Assembly (NCBI GenBank): GCA_002710685.1
Contig: PALD01000031.1
Location: 1-64,000, forward strand
Source: Cytophagaceae bacterium
GTDB lineage: Bacteria; Bacteroidota; Bacteroidia; Flavobacteriales; Flavobacteriaceae
Direction of reading: 5' to 3'
DNA length: 64,000 nucleotides
A model generated the notes under the pieces. That model saw only the letters and a list, made by a program, of their open reading frames with translations, made no database searches and was not told the origin of the DNA. Made by a program: the position numbers and the translations under genes. Positions 34,710 through 43,662 of the stretch are shown piece after piece (within the stretch, counting starts at the first letter, position 1; each line of letters starts with the position of its first letter).

Positions 34710-36710
34710 TTGAAATTTAAGATAGAATCAGACTTTGCCCCTACGGGCGACCAGCCCAGTGCAATAAAACAGCTTGTGGATGGGCTCAATGCCAGTGAAC
34801 GCTACCAGACCCTGCTGGGGGTGACGGGAAGCGGGAAGACCTTTACGGTTGCCAATGTGGTGCAGGAAGTACAAAAACCCACCCTGGTGCTGGCGCACAA
34901 CAAGACACTGGCCGCGCAGTTGTATAGCGAGTTCAAGGCTTTTTTTCCTCATAATGCGGTTGAATATTTTGTTTCTTACTATGATTATTATCAACCGGAG
35001 GCCTATATCCCCACGTCTGGGACCTATATAGAAAAAGACCTCTCCATCAATGAGGAGATTGAAAAATTGCGGTTGAGCACCACGTCTTCCCTACTTTCTG
35101 GACGGCGCGATGTGCTGGTGGTGGCCTCGGTTTCCTGCCTGTACGGTATAGGCAATCCCGTGGAGTTTCAAAAAAATGTCATTTCGCTACAGCGAGAACA
35201 GGTAATCTCGCGCACCCAGCTCTTAAAACGTCTGGTACAAAGTCTTTACAGCCGTACCGAAGCCGAGTTCAAACGGGGGAGTTTTCGTATCAAGGGCGAC
35301 ACAGTTGATGTGTATCCCGGCTATGCTGATGATGCGTTTAGGATCCATTTTTTTGGGGATGAAATTGAAGAAATCGAGGCGTTTGATGTACAGTCCAACA
35401 ATGTTATAGAAAAATATGACCGCCTCAACATCTACCCGGCAAACATGTTTGTGACAAGCCCCTCTGTATTGCAAAATGCCATTGATTCCATCTCAATCGA
35501 CCTGGGCAAACAAGTGGAATATTTTAAGGAAATAGGCAAGCACCTTGAAGCAAAACGACTGGAGGAACGTACCAATTTTGACCTGGAGATGATACGTGAG
35601 CTGGGCTATTGCTCTGGCATCGAGAACTACTCACGCTATCTTGACGGCCGCCAACCCGGCACACGGCCCTTTTGCCTACTAGATTATTTTCCTGATGATT
35701 ATCTCATGGTCGTGGATGAGAGCCACGTTACCGTATCGCAGGTCAGCGCTATGTACGGTGGCGACCGTAGCCGTAAGGAAAACCTGGTGGAATATGGTTT
35801 TAGGCTTCCTGCCGCGATGGATAACCGCCCGCTAAAATTTGAAGAATGGGAGGCATTGCAAAACCAAGTGGTATATGTGAGCGCCACACCGGCAGACTAT
35901 GAACTTCAAAAAAGCGAGGGCACCTATGTAGAACAAATCATCAGGCCCACCGGCCTGCTCGACCCCATTGTGGAGGTGCGCCCCAGCCTTAACCAGATTG
36001 ATGACCTCATAGAAGAAATACAACAGCGCATTGACAAGGATGAGCGAACCCTGGTGACAACACTTACAAAACGCATGGCCGAAGAACTTACCAAATACCT
36101 CGCCCGGGTGGACATACGTACCCGGTATATACACAGTGATGTAGATACCCTGGAGCGTGTGGAGATCATGCAGGACCTGCGCGAAGGCCGCTTTGATGTA
36201 CTGGTGGGCGTCAACCTCTTACGGGAAGGCCTTGACCTGCCCGAAGTCTCCCTAGTGGCCATCCTGGATGCTGACAAAGAAGGCTTCTTGCGCAGCAACC
36301 GTTCACTCACACAGACCATAGGCCGGGCGGCCCGAAACATCAATGGTATGGCCATCATGTATGCTGATAAGGTTACCCGAAGCATGCAGGAAGCCATTGA
36401 CGCCTCTGAGTACCGCAGGCAGAAACAGATACAATACAACCAGGAAAACAACATCACCCCCAAGGCCATCAAGAAATCCCTCTCTAATACGCTTGCGCGA
36501 AAAGACCGTTATAAAATTGAAGCCGAGCAGCTCACGAGCATGGCCGCAGAGCCAGAGACAGATTATATGACCAAGCCCCAGCTGGAGAAACTGGTGCGGG
36601 ACACCCGTAAACAGATGGAGACCGCCGCAAAGGAGCTGGACTTCATGGAAGCCGCAAAACTACGCGACCAGATAAAAAGGTATCAAGAGCAAATCAAGGA
36701 ACTGGCTTAA
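34710..36710 (+). CDS. uvrB: excinuclease ABC subunit B
   Basis: The damage-verification helicase of nucleotide excision repair. It has a TTG start and 666 residues, the usual length. Walker A GVTGSGKT is at 37-44, the beta-hairpin that probes the strand is marked by YYDYYQPEAYIP near 90, DESHVTVSQV is Walker B, and VGVNLLREGLDLPEVSLV and QTIGRAARN are helicase motifs V and VI. The C-terminal UVR domain (KLVRDTRKQMETAAKELDFM onward, about 625-660) binds UvrA and UvrC. It is transcribed alone. A degenerate palindrome (36490-36503) lies near the 3' end. Confidence 0.97.
   Translation: MKFKIESDFAPTGDQPSAIKQLVDGLNASERYQTLLGVTGSGKTFTVANVVQEVQKPTLVLAHNKTLAAQLYSEFKAFFPHNAVEYFVSYYDYYQPEAYIPTSGTYIEKDLSINEEIEKLRLSTTSSLLSGRRDVLVVASVSCLYGIGNPVEFQKNVISLQREQVISRTQLLKRLVQSLYSRTEAEFKRGSFRIKGDTVDVYPGYADDAFRIHFFGDEIEEIEAFDVQSNNVIEKYDRLNIYPANMFVTSPSVLQNAIDSISIDLGKQVEYFKEIGKHLEAKRLEERTNFDLEMIRELGYCSGIENYSRYLDGRQPGTRPFCLLDYFPDDYLMVVDESHVTVSQVSAMYGGDRSRKENLVEYGFRLPAAMDNRPLKFEEWEALQNQVVYVSATPADYELQKSEGTYVEQIIRPTGLLDPIVEVRPSLNQIDDLIEEIQQRIDKDERTLVTTLTKRMAEELTKYLARVDIRTRYIHSDVDTLERVEIMQDLREGRFDVLVGVNLLREGLDLPEVSLVAILDADKEGFLRSNRSLTQTIGRAARNINGMAIMYADKVTRSMQEAIDASEYRRQKQIQYNQENNITPKAIKKSLSNTLARKDRYKIEAEQLTSMAAEPETDYMTKPQLEKLVRDTRKQMETAAKELDFMEAAKLRDQIKRYQEQIKELA
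36490..36503. repeat. degenerate interspersed palindrome, intragenic
   Basis: CGCTTGCGCGAAAA in uvrB, read as Leu-Ala-Arg-Lys. Confidence 0.45.
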
Positions 36711-36871
36711 TATCATCTATAAAATACGCAGCAATCACGTATTTGAATGTGTGTGAAATGCTAATTATGGATGAGCAAGGGCAAAGGTGATTAAGCAAAG
36801 GGCAAAATACCAACCCATATTTTACAAGGATGGAAAAGAGATGAAACCCATGAACAGTTTATAGAGATACA

Positions 36872-38074
36872 TTAGTCCTTACTCACCGTAAACGTGAATG
36901 TAGAACCCTCGCCCACGGTTGACTCAACAGCTATCTTACCACCCATTTCTTCAACAAGTGCCTTAGCGGTCGAAAGGCCTATACCATTTCCGGTTTGACC
37001 AAAACGGTCTTCCTTGTGTACCTTTTTAAATGGATGAAAAATATTATCAAAGTGCTCATTATCTATCCCCATCCCGTTATCCTTGACGACAAAAGTATAT
37101 TTTGAACTGTCCTCGCTCAGTTTCAGTTCAATCTTTATACCGGGCTTATCGTTGTATTTTATTCCATTTGTGATCAGGTTGAGCAGCACCTGTTTAAGAC
37201 TTATGGTATTTACCAGTATGGTCTTTACCTCTGTCTTTAAGACAAGACCCTCATGGTTCAATGTGGGAAAAAGACCTCTTAGATCCTCAAAAAGATCTTT
37301 GACTTTCAATTCCTGTTTTGGCATGTTTGCTGTTCTGTTTCGGCTGTAAGCCAAAATACCATCCACGAGGTTTACCACCTTGTTTGAAGATTTGTTGAGA
37401 ATACCCACGATCTCGCGCATCTCTGGGTTCATCTCAGCATTGAAACCCTCAGTTAAAAAATCGGTCAATCCTGCAATGGCGGTTATGGGTGAGCGGATGT
37501 CATGTGCCGCGATAAGGGCAAACTCTTCTAACTGTTTGTTTTTTTCATGCAACTGGAGCAGGGCTTCCTCAAGCTGTAACCTTTTTCGCCTAAGTTCCAG
37601 GAGGTTCATGACCTGTTTTGACAGGGCCTTGAGGGCCTGGGTTTGCCGTGCATCCAGCTTTCTGGGTTGATTGTCGATCACGCAGAGTGTCCCCAGGGCA
37701 TACCCATCTTCATCAATTAACGGCACCCCTGCATAAAAGGCAATTTTGGGGTCACCCAGAACATTGGGATAATCATGGAAGCGCGGATCTTCTGCCGCAT
37801 TCTCAACCATGAAAATCTCAGATGACTCCGCCACCGCGTGTGCGCAAAAAGCCTCTATTCTAGGGGTTTCCTGGTTTTTTAGTCCCTTGCGTGATTTAAA
37901 CCATTGCCTGTCCCTGTCAATAAGGGTTATGGATGATATGGGCGTATCGCACACCAGTGACGCAATGGTCACGATGTTGTCATAATCTGGTTCAGTAAGC
38001 GTATCCAGGATAGAATATGAATATAACGCTTTGAGGCGTTCTTCTTCGTTAAATGGCTTTTTTGGGGGGATCAT
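36872..38074 (-). CDS. GAF-domain sensor histidine kinase
   Basis: A 400-residue soluble kinase. GAF domain about 25-160 (PISSITLIDRDRQWFKSRKG, PLIDEDGYALGTLCVID), short coiled coil (about 160-183), HisKA with phospho-acceptor His191 in LIAAHDIRSPITAI, then HATPase with VLLNLITNGIKYND (N box), VKDNGMGID (G1), IFHPFKK (F) and GNGIGLSTAKALVEE (G2). With no transmembrane segment it must sense a cytoplasmic signal. No response regulator is adjacent, so it is an orphan kinase. A degenerate palindrome (37338-37356) occurs in the HATPase-HisKA part. Confidence 0.93.
   Translation of the reverse strand: MIPPKKPFNEEERLKALYSYSILDTLTEPDYDNIVTIASLVCDTPISSITLIDRDRQWFKSRKGLKNQETPRIEAFCAHAVAESSEIFMVENAAEDPRFHDYPNVLGDPKIAFYAGVPLIDEDGYALGTLCVIDNQPRKLDARQTQALKALSKQVMNLLELRRKRLQLEEALLQLHEKNKQLEEFALIAAHDIRSPITAIAGLTDFLTEGFNAEMNPEMREIVGILNKSSNKVVNLVDGILAYSRNRTANMPKQELKVKDLFEDLRGLFPTLNHEGLVLKTEVKTILVNTISLKQVLLNLITNGIKYNDKPGIKIELKLSEDSSKYTFVVKDNGMGIDNEHFDNIFHPFKKVHKEDRFGQTGNGIGLSTAKALVEEMGGKIAVESTVGEGSTFTFTVSKD
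37338..37356. repeat. degenerate interspersed palindrome, intragenic
   Basis: TTTCGGCTGTAAGCCAAAA: one half-site is TTTCGG and the other GCCAAA, a mixed copy inside the histidine kinase gene. Confidence 0.4.
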
Positions 38075-38173
38075 AAAATATTAATTCCTGAATAATGCAG
38101 TGGGTAAATATAAAGAGGTTATTTTTAGTTAGAACGTTTTTAGTAAGATTTTCATATTTAAAGCCAGAGAAAA

Positions 38174-38560
38174 TTGATTATTGATAAACTCCACCATATC
38201 GCCATCATATGTAGTGACTATAAAAAGTCAAAAAACTTTTACACAAATGTCCTGGGACTTGAAATCCTTGCCGAAACCTACCGGGAAGAACGGCAATCTC
38301 ACAAGCTTGACCTGGGCCTGAACGGCGCGTATGTCATAGAACTCTTTTCATTCCCAAACCCTCCGGCGCGCCCCTCCCGGCCAGAGGCCGTGGGACTGCG
38401 CCATATTGCATTTGCCGTGCAGGATATTGAAAGTAGCTTACGCCGGCTACAAGAACATGATATTGAAGTTGAGCCCATTAGACTCGACGCCATCACCGGT
38501 AAGAAGTTCACGTTTTTTCAAGATCCTGATGCCCTCCCCATAGAGTTTTATGAGCTTTAG
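38174..38560 (+). CDS. VOC family protein (YaeR/GloA2-like)
   Basis: A TTG start precedes IIDKLHHIAIICSDYKKSKN, the N-terminus of one vicinal-oxygen-chelate half. A second half starts at VGLRHIAFAVQDIESSLRRL and ends with FFQDPDALPIEFYEL. The metal-binding positions are His8, Glu56 (region AYVIELFSF), His in LRHIAFA and the final Glu, as in glyoxalase I. The 128-residue length and the phrase SFPNPPARPSRPEA match the YaeR/SMU1112c type. The substrate is not known. It follows the divergent histidine kinase gene and ends with a palindrome. Confidence 0.88.
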   Translation: MIIDKLHHIAIICSDYKKSKNFYTNVLGLEILAETYREERQSHKLDLGLNGAYVIELFSFPNPPARPSRPEAVGLRHIAFAVQDIESSLRRLQEHDIEVEPIRLDAITGKKFTFFQDPDALPIEFYEL

Positions 38561-38573
38561 GCTTTCGCCAAAA
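38560..38573. repeat. interspersed palindrome at gene end
   Basis: GGCTTTCGCCAAAA starts at the last base of the VOC stop codon and runs into an A-run. A hairpin here could also help end transcription. Confidence 0.6.
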
Positions 38574-38744
38574 AAAAACAGCAAAATTCAAGCAATTACC
38601 ATCCTATCTTTCATCATTAAAAAACCAGCCCTAAAGCACGATAAAAAGGACATCCTGAAGACCAAGACGTGTAAAAAACTAAAAATGAATAGGTTGAGAT
38701 AAACTCTTTCACTACATTAGAGCCTATTTCAGGCCACTTTGAAC

Positions 38745-39905
38745 ATGAAAAACCTTACATCGACCCACCCTATCCTATTAGGCAAAGCTTGTGCTCTATG
38801 CTTTTTGATCTTTGGGGCAACACATATAAGCCATGCCCAGAGCATGGTAAAGGGGTTGCGCTACAATGGGCAAAACGTCATGACGGCTAATGCCACGGTA
38901 ATCCCACCACAAGATGGCAGCACCATGCCGCAAATCAACGTCAATGATAAACTAGCCTCGGGCACGCGCATCATCGTACCGCCTCATACCATGATAAGCC
39001 TGCAATCTCCCGCGGGCAATCAATTGATTTCATCAACCTCTGGAAAATCAATGGAATACACGGTAAAAATGACTGATAAAGGAGAAAACCATACCGTGCG
39101 GGGACTGGGGGCACAAATTAAGAGCACGGTGACCAAATCGGTGAGTTATAATTATCGTGTAAACAACGGCCGGGGTACCACCTCTGCCGCCCGGGGCACA
39201 GAGTTTACGTTTACTGATATGTCACAGGCAAATCATGAAGAAGCCATCATCACCACTGAGGAAGGAGCTATCAACATCATTGATAAAATGCCGGTGAACA
39301 TCGCTGGACATACCAATACAAATGAGCGTGGCGAACCCTTGACAAAGGCAGTATCGCAAATGCAATATGCCAACAGCGGCACATATACATCCAGTGACGC
39401 ATACATTGAATATGACAACCTTGAGGATGCCGTGGCACAGATTGTGGGCGAAGTTTACTCCATTGAGGATCCAGAAGAAAGAGCGGACAACCTGTTGTTT
39501 TTAGGAGACCTCTATATGGAACTTGAAGAATATGAAAAGGCCATAAAACCCTATCAAGATGCCATGGAAATCCTTGAAGCGTATTATGGTTTTGAAGACC
39601 TCTATACCGTTGATGCCGTTATTTCTTTCGCGCAAGCGATAGGGCACGCAGGTATTGAAAAAGAGGCTGATGACCTTTTAAACAGTGTCCTGGAATACCT
39701 CAAGGCCCTGGAAGAAAGTGATATTGAGGACCTGCAATATATCTCAGAACTGGAATATCTTGAAGATGAAGACCATGAGGCCTACGATATCATCTGTGGG
39801 GAGCTCATGGATGTTTTTGGCCTACTGGGATGGGTGTATGATATTTATGGTGATACCGTAACGAGTGATCAGTATTACAAAAACATGCAACAAGGCTGCT
39901 ATTAA
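38745..39905 (+). CDS. secreted FecR-like and TPR protein
   Basis: 386 residues from ATG 38745. The signal peptide (about 1-32, ending near ATHISHAQ) is followed by a FecR-type beta domain (about 45-165: VNDKLASGTRIIVPPHTMIS, LISSTSGKSMEYTV, GRGTTSAARGTEFTF, EEAIITTEEGAINII). The C-terminal half is acidic and helical with tetratricopeptide pairs (ADNLLFLGDLYMELEEYEKA, AMEILEAYYGFEDLYTVDAV). FecR domains sense or relay envelope signals. It lies 11 bases upstream of the CHASE2-TIR gene in the same direction, so the two are probably co-transcribed and work together. A palindrome copy (39625-39638) is within the TPR part. Confidence 0.75.
   Translation: MKNLTSTHPILLGKACALCFLIFGATHISHAQSMVKGLRYNGQNVMTANATVIPPQDGSTMPQINVNDKLASGTRIIVPPHTMISLQSPAGNQLISSTSGKSMEYTVKMTDKGENHTVRGLGAQIKSTVTKSVSYNYRVNNGRGTTSAARGTEFTFTDMSQANHEEAIITTEEGAINIIDKMPVNIAGHTNTNERGEPLTKAVSQMQYANSGTYTSSDAYIEYDNLEDAVAQIVGEVYSIEDPEERADNLLFLGDLYMELEEYEKAIKPYQDAMEILEAYYGFEDLYTVDAVISFAQAIGHAGIEKEADDLLNSVLEYLKALEESDIEDLQYISELEYLEDEDHEAYDIICGELMDVFGLLGWVYDIYGDTVTSDQYYKNMQQGCY
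39625..39638. repeat. interspersed palindrome, intragenic
   Basis: CTTTCGCGCAAGCG in the FecR/TPR gene, read as Ser-Phe-Ala-Gln-Ala. Confidence 0.55.
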
Positions 39906-39916
39906 ACCATGGATCC

Positions 39917-41578
39917 ATGCTCACCTTAAAAAGGCTTGCTGTTTATCTCATTACCTTTATCATTTGTGCCGTACTTGCCCTCAGCATAGGTAACTGGCGC
40001 AAGGTTGATAACTATATAGTGGCATATAGCAATCAGGTTTCTAAGGCTGACTCTATTGTAAACAAGGAAATAGTATTTGTCCATCTTGATCAAAATCCTC
40101 CCGGAGAAAGTGCCTGTGAGACCTTCTATTTAAAAAGACGGAACACCATAGACTTGCTGAATGCGGTTGCCATACAAGCAGAGCAAAACAATGGCCCCAA
40201 GGGTGTGGTGCTCGATATCTGGTTTGGCAGGGACAACACAGAACAGGAAAACCTCATCGCGGCCATCAACAACCTTCAGGAAAAGGGCACACCTGTCTAT
40301 GCGGCCTATAATATCAATGCTGCACGCGAAGGTGTTGATATTGATAGCGTGGATATAGAAACCCTGGAAGCTGCCCATCTCACCGAGGTGTACAATATTC
40401 TTGCCAATGGCGGCGAGGCCAAACATCCCGGTTCAGGCCGGTACCACACCAATTTTTACAATGAGCGGGATATGGCCTCTTATGAGAATGACTATTATTT
40501 TGTCTCAAACGCCTTTGGTGACTCTACCCAGATTGAATCACTTGTCTATAAAATTGCCCATGACCTGGGAGATTCGCGCACGCTGCTTAATGAAGTAAAA
40601 CGCAGGGGGTCGATAACCCCGTACGCTTCCGCGGAAGAAATGCAGTCCCACAGCTACTTTTTTGCGGCTGATGCCCAGTTGTCACTCGAGAGTTTTATAC
40701 CCTATGACCAAGTGCCGGAATCAAGGCATACCATTGATATGGACAAGAAAATCATGGTGGTGGGCGACCCACTCAACGATATCATAGGCATGGGAAAATG
40801 GGCCATACCGGGCCCCTATGTTTTGACCTGGGCCATCAGTGACCTTCTCGATATGAATAACAGGCTGAAGCTTCCGCTGGAAAGTACACCCGTTATCATA
40901 GGGCAGATGTTGTTCTTCTCTTTTTTTGTTGCCCTGGCGTTTGCCCTGTTTTTTAAGTACATAAAGATCCTGCAAACCAAACCTGCCATTATAGCATTGT
41001 TATCTTTTTTGGTTTCATTGCTATTGCTTTTTATATACTATAGACTCATCCTTACCTTTAAAGCCGTTATACCCGTGGGGCAAACCATTGTAACCATGAT
41101 TGTCGCAGCACTGTTGTGCTGGCGCTTTGCTTATAAATTCTTGGTGACGGGCATTGTAGAAGGTGCTGGAAAATATGATGTTTTTATAAGCTACTCCCAT
41201 GGCCCACAAGCAGAGTGGGTAGAAAAAAATGTTTATGAACCCCTGGCCGCTTACCGCAAGCCCAGTGGTGACAGGCTCAATATCTTTTTTGACAAGAAAA
41301 GCATAGGGATAGGCGAAGCCTTTACTTCTAGGTACATGTGGGCCATTGTTGATACAAAATGCTTTATCCCGGTGGTCACTGATGAATATTATGGCAAGAA
41401 CCATTGCCGCAATGAGCTGGACCTTGCCGTAAACCGTTATGTGGAAAAAAGGATCAACATTAACATGCTTGCCTTTAATTATGAAGCCGTCCCTGAGCCC
41501 TACCGGACCTTCAATTATATTGAAGTAGGCAAAAACCCAGATTTCATCAATATCATTACCTCAAACCTCAGGGATTAA
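39917..41578 (+). CDS. CHASE2-like sensor with cytoplasmic TIR domain
   Basis: The 553 residues contain an N-terminal membrane anchor (about 7-24); an extracytoplasmic CHASE2-like domain (about 50-315: KEIVFVHLDQNPPG, GVVLDIWFGRDNTEQENLI, KIMVVGDPLN and WAIPGPYVLTWAISDLL, the order typical of CHASE2); three closely spaced membrane segments (about 325-347, 355-380, 385-405); and a C-terminal TIR domain from about 418. The TIR has YDVFISYSHGPQAEWVEKN, a BB-loop-like FFDKKSIGIGEAF, CFIPVVTDEYYGKNHCRNEL and a closing FNYIEV. Glu500 in HCRNELDLA stands at the catalytic position of TIR NADases. CHASE2 usually precedes cyclases, kinases or phosphatases. Here the output domain is TIR, so NAD cleavage or TIR signalling on an envelope signal is inferred. 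Confidence 0.85.
   Translation: MLTLKRLAVYLITFIICAVLALSIGNWRKVDNYIVAYSNQVSKADSIVNKEIVFVHLDQNPPGESACETFYLKRRNTIDLLNAVAIQAEQNNGPKGVVLDIWFGRDNTEQENLIAAINNLQEKGTPVYAAYNINAAREGVDIDSVDIETLEAAHLTEVYNILANGGEAKHPGSGRYHTNFYNERDMASYENDYYFVSNAFGDSTQIESLVYKIAHDLGDSRTLLNEVKRRGSITPYASAEEMQSHSYFFAADAQLSLESFIPYDQVPESRHTIDMDKKIMVVGDPLNDIIGMGKWAIPGPYVLTWAISDLLDMNNRLKLPLESTPVIIGQMLFFSFFVALAFALFFKYIKILQTKPAIIALLSFLVSLLLLFIYYRLILTFKAVIPVGQTIVTMIVAALLCWRFAYKFLVTGIVEGAGKYDVFISYSHGPQAEWVEKNVYEPLAAYRKPSGDRLNIFFDKKSIGIGEAFTSRYMWAIVDTKCFIPVVTDEYYGKNHCRNELDLAVNRYVEKRININMLAFNYEAVPEPYRTFNYIEVGKNPDFINIITSNLRD
40624..40637. repeat. interspersed palindrome, CGCTTCCGCG type, intragenic
   Basis: CGCTTCCGCGGAAG in the CHASE2 part, read as Ala-Ser-Ala-Glu. 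Confidence 0.6.
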
Positions 41579-42066
41579 TCCACCTTGATAAAGGTCAGCT
41601 CATCCACGCAGTTTGAAGCATCTTCACAAGGGCCAAAGTCATACACCAGTGAAGTGATTTCATTCTCTATAATCACAGAATAATCTACGGTGAACGAAGC
41701 TGGATTTTCTACTGTAATCAAATCTTCCTTGGCAACGTAAGTCGCCTCAGAACCATTTTCTAAATCATAAGCTTCAGTATAAGCAAACGATAAATCATTA
41801 TCCACGATGGTATAATCTCCTTTTGCATAATAGGTATAGCCCAGAACAGTTGCATCATCCTTATCACGAACAATCCTATAGGTCTCAAACTGGCCACTCA
41901 ACCTAAAGGAATACACTAGGATATTCTCAGTATCTGCATCAGAGTTTGCAGGGGCTGTTTCCCAGGTACCTATAAGGTCTGCATTTTGCAATTCTATCTG
42001 CCCGTCGTCATCAGAACAGGAAAATAAGAACAACGTACAGAGTAAAACGGTAAATAATCTTTTCAT
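41575..42066 (-). CDS. hypothetical lipoprotein, lipocalin-like
   Basis: 163 residues with a lipoprotein signal (MKRLFTVLLCTLFLFSCSDDD; lipid Cys at 17 followed by Asp residues, the surface-export pattern). The remainder has the alternating strand pattern of lipocalin-like Bacteroidota lipoproteins, with LIGTWETAP at the start of the barrel and Cys pairs near the end (CEDASNCVDE). The ligand is unknown. It is convergent with the CHASE2-TIR gene, sharing 4 bases, so it is unlikely to belong to that unit. Confidence 0.65.
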   Translation of the reverse strand: MKRLFTVLLCTLFLFSCSDDDGQIELQNADLIGTWETAPANSDADTENILVYSFRLSGQFETYRIVRDKDDATVLGYTYYAKGDYTIVDNDLSFAYTEAYDLENGSEATYVAKEDLITVENPASFTVDYSVIIENEITSLVYDFGPCEDASNCVDELTFIKVD

Positions 42067-42159
42067 AACAGTGATTGGTTTACTACTATGATGACAAGAT
42101 GCCCAAAAGGTTGCGTAAAGTGGTAATCAATTAAAAATTTCATAATGTAGCAAGGTGTA

Positions 42160-42176
42160 TTTGGCTTAAAGCCAAA
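42160..42176. repeat. interspersed palindrome, intergenic
   Basis: TTTGGCTTAAAGCCAAA between the divergent lipocalin-like lipoprotein gene and the thioredoxin-like lipoprotein gene. A loose -7-like TAATTTTA follows at 42197-42204. Confidence 0.8.
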
Positions 42177-42234
42177 TAAAATAAGTGAGGATTGCATAAT
42201 TTTATAAATGTCAAAACATAGTCATTACCATCCC

Positions 42235-43662
42235 ATGAAACAAAGTTTATTGCTCTTGCCACTCATGCTCTTTATAAATTGCACAAACAAAATACCGGCA
42301 GGAAAGATAGCTATATTACAGGGTCAAATAAATAACAACACCTCAACAGAAATGAGGTTGTTAAGATATGACCGTACCTTGGACACGATACTACAAATCA
42401 AAAAAGATGTCTTTATAGACACGGTTTTCCTTAATAAACCTGGCCTTTATTCCCTTGCAAATGGAAGCCATAATTACTCCCTTTACCTAGAACCTGGTTA
42501 TGACCTAAAAGCAAGCCTGGACATAAAAAAATACCCCCAGATAAAATTTACGGGTACTGGTAGCGACATGAACAATTACATGGTAAAAAAACAACAAACC
42601 TTAAGGGAGATGCAGGGTGGTTTTGAAGCATTTTATGGGCTTTCGCCAAAAGATTTTAAGGCCACACTCAAGAAAATGGACGATAGTCTCAAGATATTAT
42701 TAAAAAAATATCCCGGCATCCCTGAAAAACTAAAGCAAAAGGAATTAAGGAGCCTCACCTATTTTAAAACCGTAATGTTGTTTCAATATGATATCATGCA
42801 ATATGAACTGGATGAGAAAATGCCCCCAGAAAACCTATTAAGAGCCTTGGCCGATAATGATACAATTGACCTGGACAATACCGAAGATTTTACCTACTCC
42901 ATTTATTATATGTCTATTATAAAAGAGCATTATAGATACAAGGTCAAAGATCTACTGGAAGAATATGATGAAAAAAACAAGAGTTTACCTCCCAATAAAA
43001 AAATAAGCCCAGAAAATGTTCATTTTGAAGTGTTTTCAGGCATCTCTAATGAGACCATAAAAAACACCCTGCTTTTTAATTATGCAGATGTTGCACTGCT
43101 TGGGGTAAAGGACAAAGAAGCGTTTTACAACGCTTTTATGAAAATTTCCACAAATAATGAGCATAAAAGAAAAATCACGGCAGACTATAATAAAATAACA
43201 AAACTTGCTCCAGGTTCACCTTCTCCTCAGTTTAAGGATTATGAAAACCATGATGGTGGCACCACATCACTTGATGACCTTAAGGGAAAATATGTGTACA
43301 TAGATTTATGGGCAACCTGGTGCGGGCCATGTATTGCAGAGTTTCCAGCACTTAAAAGACTCCAAGAAAAGTATATTGATAAAGACATTACCTTTCTAAG
43401 TATATCAATAGACAAAGAAGAAGATTATGAAAAATGGAAAAAAATGGTGGATGAAAAAGAACTTCAGGGAATACAGCTTTACGCCAATGATAATTCTAAT
43501 GAGAGCTTTAGATGGCAATATGAGGTAAATTATATCCCACGGTTTATATTTCTGGACCCTGATGGCAATATTATTTCTGCAGAAGCTCCATCGCCTTCTA
43601 GTCCTGAAATAAAAAAACTGTTTGATACCTCACTAGATATCAATCCAGCACCTCAAGTTTAG
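42235..43662 (+). CDS. thioredoxin-like lipoprotein (TlpA/ResA family)
   Basis: The start I favour is ATG 42235, which begins the signal MKQSLLLLPLMLFINC (lipid Cys at 16); the frame opens 9 codons earlier with a His-rich stretch. A DUF4369-like beta region and a helical middle (about 20-330) precede a thioredoxin domain with LWATWCGPCIAEFPALKRL, active-site Cys363 and Cys366, and YIPRFIFLDPDGNII near the cis-Pro. Such TlpA-like proteins reduce disulfides in cytochrome or other envelope proteins. The 3' end overlaps uvrD by 23 bases, tail to tail. A degenerate palindrome (42638-42651) is included. Confidence 0.85.
   Translation: MKQSLLLLPLMLFINCTNKIPAGKIAILQGQINNNTSTEMRLLRYDRTLDTILQIKKDVFIDTVFLNKPGLYSLANGSHNYSLYLEPGYDLKASLDIKKYPQIKFTGTGSDMNNYMVKKQQTLREMQGGFEAFYGLSPKDFKATLKKMDDSLKILLKKYPGIPEKLKQKELRSLTYFKTVMLFQYDIMQYELDEKMPPENLLRALADNDTIDLDNTEDFTYSIYYMSIIKEHYRYKVKDLLEEYDEKNKSLPPNKKISPENVHFEVFSGISNETIKNTLLFNYADVALLGVKDKEAFYNAFMKISTNNEHKRKITADYNKITKLAPGSPSPQFKDYENHDGGTTSLDDLKGKYVYIDLWATWCGPCIAEFPALKRLQEKYIDKDITFLSISIDKEEDYEKWKKMVDEKELQGIQLYANDNSNESFRWQYEVNYIPRFIFLDPDGNIISAEAPSPSSPEIKKLFDTSLDINPAPQV
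42638..42651. repeat. interspersed palindrome, intragenic
   Basis: GGCTTTCGCCAAAA in the thioredoxin-like lipoprotein gene, read as Gly-Leu-Ser-Pro-Lys. Confidence 0.55.

Noticed and set aside
35924-36472. 182-codon frame antisense to uvrB
   Set aside because: Composition follows the uvrB codons, Ser/Arg-rich with no domain; a shadow of the real gene.
38745-41578. FecR/CHASE2-TIR as a classical FecR-sigma regulatory system
   Set aside because: No ECF sigma factor or TonB receptor is adjacent; the FecR-like protein has a cleavable signal peptide and TPRs, unlike membrane anti-sigma FecR.
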